From Bacteroidota bacterium (GTDB lineage: Bacteria > Bacteroidota > Bacteroidia > Cytophagales > Cytophagaceae), in NCBI GenBank assembly GCA_023391415.1, contig JAEWAY010000036.1:62001-126000 (forward strand): DNA of 64,000 bases, written 5' to 3'. How positions within the stretch are numbered: position 1 is the first letter of the stretch; every line of letters starts with the position of its first letter. The position numbers were made by a program, and so were the translations under genes. Positions 9,501-16,294 of this stretch are shown here, piece after piece. The notes beneath the pieces were generated by a model, which was not told the origin of the DNA, made no database searches, and worked only from the letters and a program-made list of their open reading frames with translations.

Positions 9501-9586
9501 GTATCCTGACTTTCGATCAGGCTATTTTGCGCGCCGGCTCCATATACGCACAGAATAAAAAAGGAAAACAACAATGTCAGCCTCAT
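6557..9586 (-). CDS. Large exported tetratricopeptide-repeat protein
   Basis: This 1009-residue protein begins with a signal peptide (MRLTLLFSFFILCVYGAGAQ) and consists almost entirely of tandem TPR units, recognisable by repeated A..Y..G....KA...F...I..YP patterns such as FNEAISIFSKLIADYPTSSH and YDRAAQALKEYIDRYPESPN. It is probably a periplasmic or outer-membrane-attached scaffold. Some repeats resemble the CpoB/YbgF and BamD type (repeat ending YP.S). I chose the ATG at 9586 because it starts the signal peptide directly; an in-frame codon at 9616 would put ten extra residues before it. It is the first gene of the envelope run and overlaps the barrel gene by 8 bases. Confidence 0.88.
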   Translation of the reverse strand: MRLTLLFSFFILCVYGAGAQNSLIESQDTERLFRASMELLDREKYSAARKSFEEYLTAVKRSDQRQDIRGADADYYIAYCALNLFNPDAELLFKEFIRKYPWHSKAALAYFELGNFFYNNRQYQKTIDYLKKANEASLSEEQRMEASFKLGYAYFSQKDFDAAYEYFNKIKRRDHKYTYAASYYAGYIELKNGLYEEALADLLKAEQNEGYAAVVPYLVANVYYQQGENDRLIEYAEKSVQRNDIREKAELYMLIAEAHFMKADYVKAGEFFENYEKENGGAMTPPLQYRLAFSQYQNGRYEEAANNFKSIAAGEDALGQVSSYYLGLSYLKINEKQFALLAFQQAAKSEYSKQIQEEALFNYAKVSAELGNFAETINTLKNFNRNFPGSAHAQEADELLGEAFLKTSNYTEAINYIESLKSRSLRLNTAYQRVTFFKGIEEFNNGNFERAVEMLNKSSQFAIDKDVFLAVSFWKGEAHSILKEYDQAVNSYARVFQNTGSGNEFYVKSRYGIAYAYYSQQKYDKALEHFREYINSVEKKRDRLYYDDAILRLADLYAHNKNYAEALRFYNKAIDSRNPDLDYAYYKKGVILPFQDKEDEAIVNFDKVIYSFPSSLYVDDALFGKAEIVFTHGGFNEAISIFSKLIADYPTSSHVPFALNFRAISFRNLGNYEKAIEDYKRIIYDFPNHAITVEALAGMQDALSNTDRSEEFEYFREAFVKNNPEGTALVNIDYEAARSFYNNQKYDRAAQALKEYIDRYPESPNNADARYYLADSYLKSNKEDLALAQFKMVINEGKNDNFTRAILKLADIYYKNENYAEARDWYKRLLDNSSSSKERSIAWVSLMEVYYNLGVYDSVAYYGEQLLNHSKYSLDANKATLYLGKVAYMAGDKEKAIDYFISTINLAKDANAAEAKYMIALILFEQGKYKQSLETLYELNNSFYTYSDWLSKSFLLIADNFIATDELFQAKATLQSIIEKSTHEPSIKQAKEKLEQIQQIEKKEADSNE

Positions 9587-9739
9587 AATAAAGTAATTCT
9601 TGATATCTGTCAACACTCGCGATAAATGGAAATTCGTATTAAATAACAGGAAAATTCCGCTAAAAAATATAACAATAATAAACTTTTTTAATATCGATTT
9701 ACAAAAGCAAATCCTCCAGAAGTGAACGTGCGCTCATAA

Positions 9740-10762
9740 TCAATGTAATATTTTAAATATTAATTCTTTAAGAATCTGTCCTTCCGTGGTAGCGGCGTTA
9801 TCGACTCCCTTGGATCGAAGATCCGCTTGCCTGAGCAAGCCAATAATATAGATCACCTTCTGAATCGGATAGGCGGACGCCGCCTTGGTATAATCTTTTA
9901 CAAAATACGGATTTACCTGCAACCGCTTGACCAAAGTCGCTTCCGACTTATTTTCCGCGGTATGGACAAGTATAAGCTTGCTAAAAAATCCAAATAAAAC
10001 GGTTATGATAGGAATAAGCGGATTATTCTTCGGGTTGGCCTCAAAGTAATTGATGATCTTATTGGCTTTGACTACGTCTTTTTGAATCAGAGCTTTCTGT
10101 AATTCAAACACATTATACTCCCTGCTGATCCCTACATACTTTTCAATCATTTCCTCATTTACATCCATACCTTTGGAAATGTTGATCAGCAATTTATCGG
10201 TTTCATTGGCGAGACGACTCAGGTCGTTTCCTATGGACTCGGCGATAATGGAAGCCGCCCGGGGATTGATCTTAAAACCTTTTTGCCTGAAATAGCTTTC
10301 CACCCACTCCGGAATCTGATTGTCGTACAACTTTTTAGTAGTTACCAACACCGCGCTCTTATCAAGCGTTTTCCCCAACGCTTTTCTTCCATCCAGTGTC
10401 TTGTACTTATGGCAGAATACCAATACGGTAGATGGCAGCGGATTTTTGAGATACGCTTCCAACATCCGGTCTCCGGCCTCTTTTCCCAGATCCGGTATTT
10501 CCTGAGCTTCTTTTACAATGACCACCTGACGCTCGGACATCATCGGAAATCGCCGGGCATTGTTCAAGACCACATTCATTGGAGCGTCTTTACCATATAA
10601 AATGGTCTGATTAAAGCCTTTTTCCGTATCCGTAAGACAATTCGCCTCAATATAATCGGCGATCAGATCAATATAATAGGGTTCGTCTCCCTGAAGAAAA
10701 TATACAGGCGCGTATTGACTGTTCTTTAACTCCTGTAATACTTTTTCCGGACTTACTGCCAC
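9740..10762 (-). CDS. holA: DNA polymerase III subunit delta
   Basis: This 340-residue protein is the clamp-loader delta subunit, which opens the beta sliding clamp. Recognisable family features are the N-terminal PVYFLQGDEPYYIDLIADYI stretch (about residues 18-37), VIVKEAQEIPDL (about 81-92), the LVFCHKYKTLDGRKALGK region near 115, and the C-terminal helical collar with LLRQADLRSKGV. The length matches the family. The start is a GTG at 10762, since a stop codon lies just upstream in frame and no ATG is near. The gene stands alone on the minus strand, divergent from tyrS across a 296-base intergenic region, and 153 bases upstream of the TPR gene. Confidence 0.92.
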   Translation of the reverse strand: MAVSPEKVLQELKNSQYAPVYFLQGDEPYYIDLIADYIEANCLTDTEKGFNQTILYGKDAPMNVVLNNARRFPMMSERQVVIVKEAQEIPDLGKEAGDRMLEAYLKNPLPSTVLVFCHKYKTLDGRKALGKTLDKSAVLVTTKKLYDNQIPEWVESYFRQKGFKINPRAASIIAESIGNDLSRLANETDKLLINISKGMDVNEEMIEKYVGISREYNVFELQKALIQKDVVKANKIINYFEANPKNNPLIPIITVLFGFFSKLILVHTAENKSEATLVKRLQVNPYFVKDYTKAASAYPIQKVIYIIGLLRQADLRSKGVDNAATTEGQILKELIFKILH

Positions 10763-11027
10763 AATTCGCTAATTTTATTCATTTGACGCTTAATCCATCA
10801 AAGTTGCTAAAAACACTTTTAATAATCAACTAATGACAAAAGCCTCCATCATCCTGATCTCGCCATATGCCCCTCAAGTATGAGTTAAGGCGAATTAAAA
10901 CAAAATCAATCTAAGAAACGCGGAAAATAAAAACAACAGCGTCAATAGCTTTTACACGAGAGGAAAAGTCCCGAAATGTGATCGATAATCTTGTAACGAT
11001 TCATTCGGGTTTATTTTTTTATATTTC

Positions 11028-11035
11028 TATTTTTG
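11028..11035 (+). promoter_or_regulatory. Possible -7 promoter element of tyrS
   Basis: TATTTTTG matches the Bacteroidota -7 consensus TAnnTTTG and lies 23 bases before the tyrS start. I see no clear TTTG at the -33 position, so this is a weak call. The rest of the 10763-11058 intergenic stretch holds no other element that I recognise. Confidence 0.4.
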
Positions 11036-11058
11036 CAAAAATATAGCGATTGATACTG

Positions 11059-12342
11059 ATGAAGAATTTTGTTGAAGAACTGAAATGGCGGGGAATGATT
11101 CACGACATTATGCCCGGAACGGAAGAGCAGCTCACCAAGGAAATTACCGCTGGCTATGTCGGATTCGACCCTACCGCGTCTTCGCTGACTATCGGCAACC
11201 TGGTCACCATCATGCTTCTTGTACACTTTCAAAAAGCGGGACACAAACCATACGCTCTCATAGGCGGAGCTACCGGTCTGATTGGCGACCCCTCCGGAAA
11301 ATCGGAAGAACGCAACATGCTGTCGGAAGAGACGCTGCTGCACAATCAGGCTTGCATCAAAAAGCAGCTTGAGAAGTTTCTGAGCTTCGACTCCGGCGAT
11401 ACAGCCGCCGAAATCGTCAACAACTACGACTGGTTTAAGGACATTGGTTTTATTAGCTTTCTGCGGGATGTAGGCAAACACCTTACCGTAAACTACATGA
11501 TGTCCAAGGACTCCGTTAAGAGAAGACTGGAAACCGGGATCAGTTTTACAGAGTTTTCCTATCAGCTCCTTCAGGGATATGACTACCACTACCTCCACAA
11601 AAATAAAGGAATCAAACTCCAAATGGGTGGTTCCGACCAATGGGGCAATATCACCGCGGGTACGGAGCTTATACGAAGACTTGGCGGTGAGGAAGCCTTC
11701 GCGCTAACCTGTCCGCTGATCACCAAAGCGGATGGAACAAAGTTTGGAAAATCCGCCGGCCAGAACATCTGGCTTGATCCGGAAATGACGACTCCTTATC
11801 AGTTCTATCAGTTCTGGCTAAACGCCGCTGATGAGGACGCGGCCAAATGGATACGCGTGTTCACTCTGTTGTCCAGAGAAGAAATCGAAGCGCTCGAAAA
11901 AGAGCAAGCCGCGGCGCCACATGAAAGGCCTTTACAAAAAGCGCTGGCAAAGGATATTACCATACGGGTGCATTCGAAAGAAGACTACGAAATGGCCTTA
12001 AACGCTTCACGGATCCTGTTTGGCAAAAGCACTTCCGAAGACTTGCAGTCTATCAATGAAAAGACACTTCTTGCAATCTTTGAAGGTGTACCCCAGGTTG
12101 AGCTGAATAAGTCGGATTTTGAAACGACATACAACGTAACCGACCTTCTGTCTGTAACTACAAACTCACTGATTTGCGCGTCCAAAGGTGAAGCCCGGAA
12201 ACTTATAACCGGTGGTGGCGTAAGCATCAATAAAATCAAAATTGAAAGCCCCGACCAGCCGCTTGATTTCAACCTGCTGCAAGGCAAATACATATTGGTG
12301 CAAAAAGGTAAGAAAAATTATTACCTGCTGATTATTCGCTAA
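11059..12342 (+). CDS. tyrS: Tyrosine--tRNA ligase
   Basis: This 427-residue class I aminoacyl-tRNA synthetase charges tRNA-Tyr. Family signatures are [15 protein letters not shown] (nucleotide-binding region, about 36-50), [31 protein letters not shown], and the KFGKS version of the KMSKS loop in [16 protein letters not shown]-terminal S4-like RNA-binding domain ([17 protein letters not shown]) follows. The HIGH signature is altered here: it reads TIGN. I chose the ATG at 11059; an upstream TTG at 11050 would only add three residues. It is divergent from holA and convergent with the patatin gene, and is probably monocistronic. Confidence 0.95.
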   Translation: MKNFVEELKWRGMIHDIMPGTEEQLTKEITAGYVGFDPTASSLTIGNLVTIMLLVHFQKAGHKPYALIGGATGLIGDPSGKSEERNMLSEETLLHNQACIKKQLEKFLSFDSGDTAAEIVNNYDWFKDIGFISFLRDVGKHLTVNYMMSKDSVKRRLETGISFTEFSYQLLQGYDYHYLHKNKGIKLQMGGSDQWGNITAGTELIRRLGGEEAFALTCPLITKADGTKFGKSAGQNIWLDPEMTTPYQFYQFWLNAADEDAAKWIRVFTLLSREEIEALEKEQAAAPHERPLQKALAKDITIRVHSKEDYEMALNASRILFGKSTSEDLQSINEKTLLAIFEGVPQVELNKSDFETTYNVTDLLSVTTNSLICASKGEARKLITGGGVSINKIKIESPDQPLDFNLLQGKYILVQKGKKNYYLLIIR

Positions 12343-12348
12343 CAAGAC

Positions 12349-12369
12349 AGGCCCGGGAAAACCGGGCCT
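12349..12369. terminator. Strong hairpin between convergent tyrS and patatin genes
   Basis: AGGCCCGG and CCGGGCCT form a perfect 8-base-pair stem around a GAAAA loop, placed 7 bases after the tyrS stop and 21 bases before the end of the convergent patatin gene. There is no clear T-run on the plus side; on the minus side the stem is followed by TGTCTTGTT. It probably acts as a shared terminator or as an mRNA 3' end protector. Confidence 0.55.
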
Positions 12370-12390
12370 CCACCATGGATGGGGAGGCGC

Positions 12391-13164
12391 TTACAGGATA
12401 CCATACCGCTTAAGCAGCGATTCTGAGTTTTTGAGCGTATGTACAGCGTGCTCATATCCCAAACCAAAAATCTCCCGGGCGTCTCTGACGTCGAAGATCG
12501 TATAATCGCCCAGCCCCGGAGGCTCCATATATAAATCGCAATACTTGATCCGATCCTTGATATTCAGGGAAAGCATCAAATGGAAGGTACGTTCAATAAC
12601 CGACCTCATACCCTCTACCTTAAACTCGCGATTGGTAGGATTGCAGTTCGCCCCAAAGATAAAGTCACAATGTCCCAGCAAAGGCTCTACCGGCATATTG
12701 TTGAGCATACCACCATCTATATACTGCTTGTCTTCAATAGTTACCGGATTAAAAATGACGGGGAGGCAGGACGAAGCCAGTATTGGCTTCAGCAAGGGAC
12801 CTTCGTGAAAATACACTGTTTTCCCTTCCTTAAGATCAGTGGCTGAGATGAACAACTCGACGTTGAGTTCCTCAAATGTCTTAACAGGAAGATATATATG
12901 ATATAGTTTCAGGAAACGTTCGATATCCAAAAAACCAAACCTGCTCCAGGCTGGGCGAAGATAACGGTAAAGCTTGGATTTTATCAAAGCTTCCAGAATC
13001 TGTTCCGGAGAAAGTCCTGATCCATACAGAGCTCCCACAATGGCGCCCGAGCTAACTCCTGAAATAATGGATGGCTTTATACCCCATTCGTTTAACGCTT
13101 TGAGTATACCTAAATGAGCCACACCTCTGGCTCCACCTCCGGATAGAGTAAGGCCAATTTTCAT
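12391..13164 (-). CDS. Patatin-like phospholipase family protein
   Basis: This 257-residue cytoplasmic or membrane-associated lipid acyl hydrolase has the patatin catalytic signatures. The oxyanion glycine loop SGGGARGVAHLG is at about residues 8-19, the nucleophile elbow GVSSG (G-x-S-x-G) is at about 38-42, and the DGG motif carrying the catalytic aspartate is in YIDGGMLNNMPV (about 148-159). It resembles the RssA/YchK-type bacterial patatins. I chose the ATG at 13164 because MKIGLTLSGGGARG is the standard family N-terminus; in-frame codons upstream to 13209 add an unlikely basic extension. It is 100 bases downstream of the MBL gene on the same strand. Confidence 0.92.
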   Translation of the reverse strand: MKIGLTLSGGGARGVAHLGILKALNEWGIKPSIISGVSSGAIVGALYGSGLSPEQILEALIKSKLYRYLRPAWSRFGFLDIERFLKLYHIYLPVKTFEELNVELFISATDLKEGKTVYFHEGPLLKPILASSCLPVIFNPVTIEDKQYIDGGMLNNMPVEPLLGHCDFIFGANCNPTNREFKVEGMRSVIERTFHLMLSLNIKDRIKYCDLYMEPPGLGDYTIFDVRDAREIFGLGYEHAVHTLKNSESLLKRYGIL

Positions 13165-13264
13165 GCAAATCTTCCTTGTTTTGGGATGTTTTACTATAGG
13201 CTCAAACAAACTTTATGATTTATAAGTTTGCCTGATCTTATAATTTCTTCCTCGATTCCTTTTT

Positions 13265-14098
13265 CTACAAGTCACCGGAAGCGATTATCGAAAGTGTCCT
13301 GACTCCATCCTTAAGCTCAAGCGTAGCCGCTTCCACCAGAGGATCGTGTTCAAAAAACAGAATATAATTTTCCGACTCAGCCCGTTGAAGCACCCGTTCC
13401 TTCTCCTCCATTGTCAGCAAGGGACGCACGTCATAGCTCATCACATAAGGCGGTTTGACATGATGAGTGGAAGGAATAAGGTCCGCCAGATACAGCAACT
13501 GGTGATTCTTGTAACGGATAAGAGGCAACATCTGTTTCTCCGTATGTCCATCAACAAAAAGTATGTCCATAAAAGAAAACGGAGATTGAGCTCCAACGAA
13601 ACGTAGCTGTCCGCTTTCGCTCAGCGGGAGCAGATTTTCCTTCAAAAAACTCGCCTTCTCTCTGGGATTCGGATTGATAGCCCAATCCCAATGAGTCTTA
13701 TTGCTCCAATAGACGGCGTTCTTAAACCTTGGTATAATACGCTCTCCGCGATCATCATACCTGGTAGCGCCGCCCACATGGTCAAAATGTAAATGTGTCA
13801 AAAAAACGTCTGTGACTTCGTCGGGAGAATATCCTGCCTGACGAATCGACTTTTCCAAGCCTCCTTCCCCATGAAGATAATAATGCCTGAAAAAGTCGTT
13901 ACCCTGTTTGTCGCCGATACCAGTATCGATCAGTACGAGACGATCGCCTTCCTCGACAAGCAGACAACGCATAGCCCAAGTACATAGATTTTTCTCGTCC
14001 GATGGATTCAATTTATTCCATATCGCCTTTGGCACAACCCCAAACATGGCTCCACCGTCCAGCTTGAAAAATCCGGTATCGATCGAATGAATGTTCAT
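13265..14098 (-). CDS. MBL-fold metallo-hydrolase
   Basis: This 277-residue protein carries the metallo-beta-lactamase fold metal signature THLHFDHVGG (H-x-H-x-D-H, about residues 100-109), preceded by VLIDTGIGDK with its conserved aspartate. Later ligands are FVDGHTEKQMLP, including the DGHT histidine, and a terminal FEHDP histidine. The pattern fits the quorum-quenching lactonase/YtnP-like subgroup, but the substrate cannot be read from sequence. Its ATG overlaps the accA stop by one base (TAATG), so it is translationally coupled to accA; the meaning of that pairing for fatty-acid synthesis is unclear. Confidence 0.9.
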   Translation of the reverse strand: MNIHSIDTGFFKLDGGAMFGVVPKAIWNKLNPSDEKNLCTWAMRCLLVEEGDRLVLIDTGIGDKQGNDFFRHYYLHGEGGLEKSIRQAGYSPDEVTDVFLTHLHFDHVGGATRYDDRGERIIPRFKNAVYWSNKTHWDWAINPNPREKASFLKENLLPLSESGQLRFVGAQSPFSFMDILFVDGHTEKQMLPLIRYKNHQLLYLADLIPSTHHVKPPYVMSYDVRPLLTMEEKERVLQRAESENYILFFEHDPLVEAATLELKDGVRTLSIIASGDL

Positions 14099-15054
14099 TA
14101 GCTGTTTTCTTCCACAAAAACACCCATAGAGGAAAATTTATTGATTCGTTGCTCAATTCGCTCCTCACAAGGAATTTTTTTCAATTCTTTGATCGTATCC
14201 AGGATTACTTTTTTCAACCGTTTGGACATGCCTACAGAATCTACGTGAGCTCCTCCCAACGGTTCTTTTATTATATTGTCGATCAATTTAAATTTCTGCA
14301 TATCCTGAGCCGTAAGCTTGAGCGCTTCGGCGGCCTGCTCCTTATACTCCCAGCTCCTCCATAAGATGGACGAACAGGACTCGGGAGAAATCACCGAATA
14401 CCAGGTATTTTCCAGCATCAATACACGATCGCCCACAGCTATGCCCAGAGCTCCGCCAGAAGCTCCCTCTCCTATGATAATACAGATAACCGGCACTTTG
14501 AGCATAAACATATCCCTGATATTTTTGGCGATAGCCTCAGCCTGCCCGCGCTCTTCCGCTTCCAGACCCGGAAACGCGCCAGGCGTATCGATAAGGGTCA
14601 CGATGGGAAGATTAAACTTTTCAGCCATTTTCATAAGCCTCAACGCTTTTCTGTAACCATCCGGATTCGCCATACCGAAATTCCGCATTTGTCTCTGCTT
14701 CGTATTGCGACCTTTCTGATGGCCAATGATCATTACAGCCTGCCCATCAAGTTCTCCTATACCGCCAACCATCGCCTTGTCGTCTTTGACCAGACGGTCT
14801 CCGTGCAACTCTATAAAATTATCTGTAATATCATATATATAGTCAAGAGAATATGGCCGCTCCGGATGTCGGGAGAGTTGGACTCTCTGCCACCGCGTCA
14901 GATTCTGGTACGTTTCCTTTTTCAAATCTTTTATCTTTTCTTCCAAAGATTTTACAGCCTCAGATACGTCAACATCACTTTCTTTAGCAAGTTGCTTCAT
15001 GTCGCCAAGCTTGGCTTCCAACTCCGCTATGGGTTTTTCAAAGTCCAAATACAT
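14098..15054 (-). CDS. accA: Acetyl-CoA carboxylase carboxyltransferase subunit alpha
   Basis: This 318-residue protein is the alpha subunit of the carboxyltransferase that transfers carboxyl from biotin to acetyl-CoA, the first committed step of fatty-acid synthesis. Recognisable features are the N-terminal coiled coil (about 1-50), [12 protein letters not shown], the [16 protein letters not shown] stretch and the crotonase-fold oxyanion region [20 protein letters not shown] (about 196-215). The length fits the family exactly. The start is the ATG at 15054. The 245 bases upstream contain the tRNA-Asp promoter on the other strand; I see no clear accA promoter. Confidence 0.96.
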   Translation of the reverse strand: MYLDFEKPIAELEAKLGDMKQLAKESDVDVSEAVKSLEEKIKDLKKETYQNLTRWQRVQLSRHPERPYSLDYIYDITDNFIELHGDRLVKDDKAMVGGIGELDGQAVMIIGHQKGRNTKQRQMRNFGMANPDGYRKALRLMKMAEKFNLPIVTLIDTPGAFPGLEAEERGQAEAIAKNIRDMFMLKVPVICIIIGEGASGGALGIAVGDRVLMLENTWYSVISPESCSSILWRSWEYKEQAAEALKLTAQDMQKFKLIDNIIKEPLGGAHVDSVGMSKRLKKVILDTIKELKKIPCEERIEQRINKFSSMGVFVEENS

Positions 15055-15240
15055 GGGTAAAATAATTTAGTCCCTTAAATGTTTGCCACAAAGTTATTTC
15101 AAAATACTTTTCGACCACACCTTTTTATAATAAAAATACTACATGGAAAGAAGCGGCGATTTTTATCGAGTAAAAAACACTCACGATCAGACGGTTTTAT
15201 TCTTTATTCATTTTTTTAGTAAAAAAATAACGAAGCTCGC

Positions 15241-15271
15241 TTGCGCCATATTATCAAAAGCTATACCTTTG
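15241..15271 (+). promoter_or_regulatory. Promoter of tRNA-Asp, Bacteroidota type
   Basis: TTG at 15241-15243 and TACCTTTG at 15264-15271 are separated by 20 bases. This matches the Bacteroidota housekeeping promoter (-33 TTTG or TTG, -7 TAnnTTTG, spacing 19-21). The tRNA begins 29 bases after the -7 element. Confidence 0.8.
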
Positions 15272-15299
15272 CGTCACTTTAAAACAAAGAGCTACAAAC

Positions 15300-15373
15300 G
15301 GTCTGGTAGTTCAGTTGGTTAGAATACATGCCTGTCACGCATGGGGTCGCGGGTTCGAGTCCCGTCCAGACCG
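15300..15373 (+). tRNA. tRNA-Asp (anticodon GTC)
   Basis: The 74 bases fold as a cloverleaf. The acceptor stem GGTCTGG pairs with CCAGACC, followed by discriminator G. The D arm contains TAGTTCAGTTGGTTAGA. The anticodon stem CATGC/GCATG encloses the loop CTGTCAC with anticodon GTC, and the T arm is CGGGTTCGAGTCCCG. The CCA tail is not encoded, so a CCA-adding enzyme must supply it. Confidence 0.97.
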
Positions 15374-15375
15374 CG

Positions 15376-15410
15376 AAAGAGGAAAAATCGAAAGGTTTTT
15401 CCTCTTTTTA
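15376..15410 (+). terminator. Intrinsic terminator of tRNA-Asp
   Basis: AAAGAGGAAAAA pairs with TTTTTCCTCTTT around a short loop, immediately after the tRNA, and ends in a T-rich run (CTCTTTTTATTTT). Confidence 0.85.
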
Positions 15411-15497
15411 TTTTATAGTCCCATCCTCAAAACGACAGAAAGAACAAAACAGTACTTGTTCGCGAAGGTATCCTGATCATGCCCAGAAGTCTCCTTT

Positions 15498-16064
15498 CTA
15501 TCTCCTTGCCCGGATACGGCTAAGTTGCGTCGGTGTAATACCTAAATAAGAGGCGATATGGTATTGAGGAATACGTTTTTCGAGCTCAGGAAACTCTATC
15601 TGAAAGCTTTCGTACCTTTCCGCTCCGCTCATCATTACCTGTTCAATTTGTTTTTTCTCCTTTTTCAAATAGAGACTTTCCGCCAATACTCTGAAAAAAC
15701 TCTCCACCACCGGATATGTCCCGCCCATTCTTCGAATTGTATTATAATCCGCTTCCCAGACAAGGCAATCTGTCAGACACTGAATATTTATAGCGTTAAC
15801 TCTACCGGAAATTAACGACGCGTATCCGGCAACCAGCGAATTTTCCATAAAAAAGATTTTATTATACTCGCTTCCTTCCCTATTCCTGTAAAAGGCCCTC
15901 ATTACTCCCTGATTCAATAACGCGATCCTGGAACAATATTCTCCCTCCTGGGCATAATACTCGTATTTAAGCAATCGTCGCTCCGTAAAACCCTGAAGTA
16001 TACCCTCCAAAAGCGCCGGAGAAAAAGGCGCTATCGCCATCAAAACATCAGACAATTCCTTCAT
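15498..16064 (-). CDS. Crp/Fnr family transcriptional regulator
   Basis: This 188-residue protein has an N-terminal cyclic-nucleotide-binding-like beta-roll (about residues 15-115, with YYAQEGEYCSRIALLNQGVM) and a C-terminal helix-turn-helix (about 155-187, with IPQYHIASYLGITPTQLSRI). This is the short Bacteroidota form of the Crp/Fnr superfamily. I see no cysteine cluster like that of Fnr and cannot name the ligand. The start is the ATG at 16064; a TTG at 16076 would add four residues. Its targets are unknown; the nearest genes are tRNA-Asp and the M6 protease. Confidence 0.88.
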   Translation of the reverse strand: MKELSDVLMAIAPFSPALLEGILQGFTERRLLKYEYYAQEGEYCSRIALLNQGVMRAFYRNREGSEYNKIFFMENSLVAGYASLISGRVNAINIQCLTDCLVWEADYNTIRRMGGTYPVVESFFRVLAESLYLKKEKKQIEQVMMSGAERYESFQIEFPELEKRIPQYHIASYLGITPTQLSRIRARR

Positions 16065-16233
16065 CAAAGCAATCAAATATCATTTTTACAGGATTCACGG
16101 TCCTGAATTACTATAATATTTCACTAAATATCAATATCTAAAACTACCGGCATATTGAATGTTATTAATAAAAAAATATCTCCATAATGAGATTCAGACA
16201 GATGTACCCTACTCGCCCGGCCGATTAAAATAC

Positions 16234-16269
16234 AAAAGCGGACGGCTCCCTAGAGGGCCGTCCGCTTTT
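16234..16269 (-). terminator. Intrinsic terminator of the M6 protease gene
   Basis: AAAAGCGGACGGC and GCCGTCCGCTTTT form a perfect 13-base-pair stem with a 10-base loop, 26 bases past the protease stop. The A/T ends make it usable in both directions. Confidence 0.9.
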
Positions 16270-16294
16270 AGTTAAGCTTATCGTTGCCGTATTA

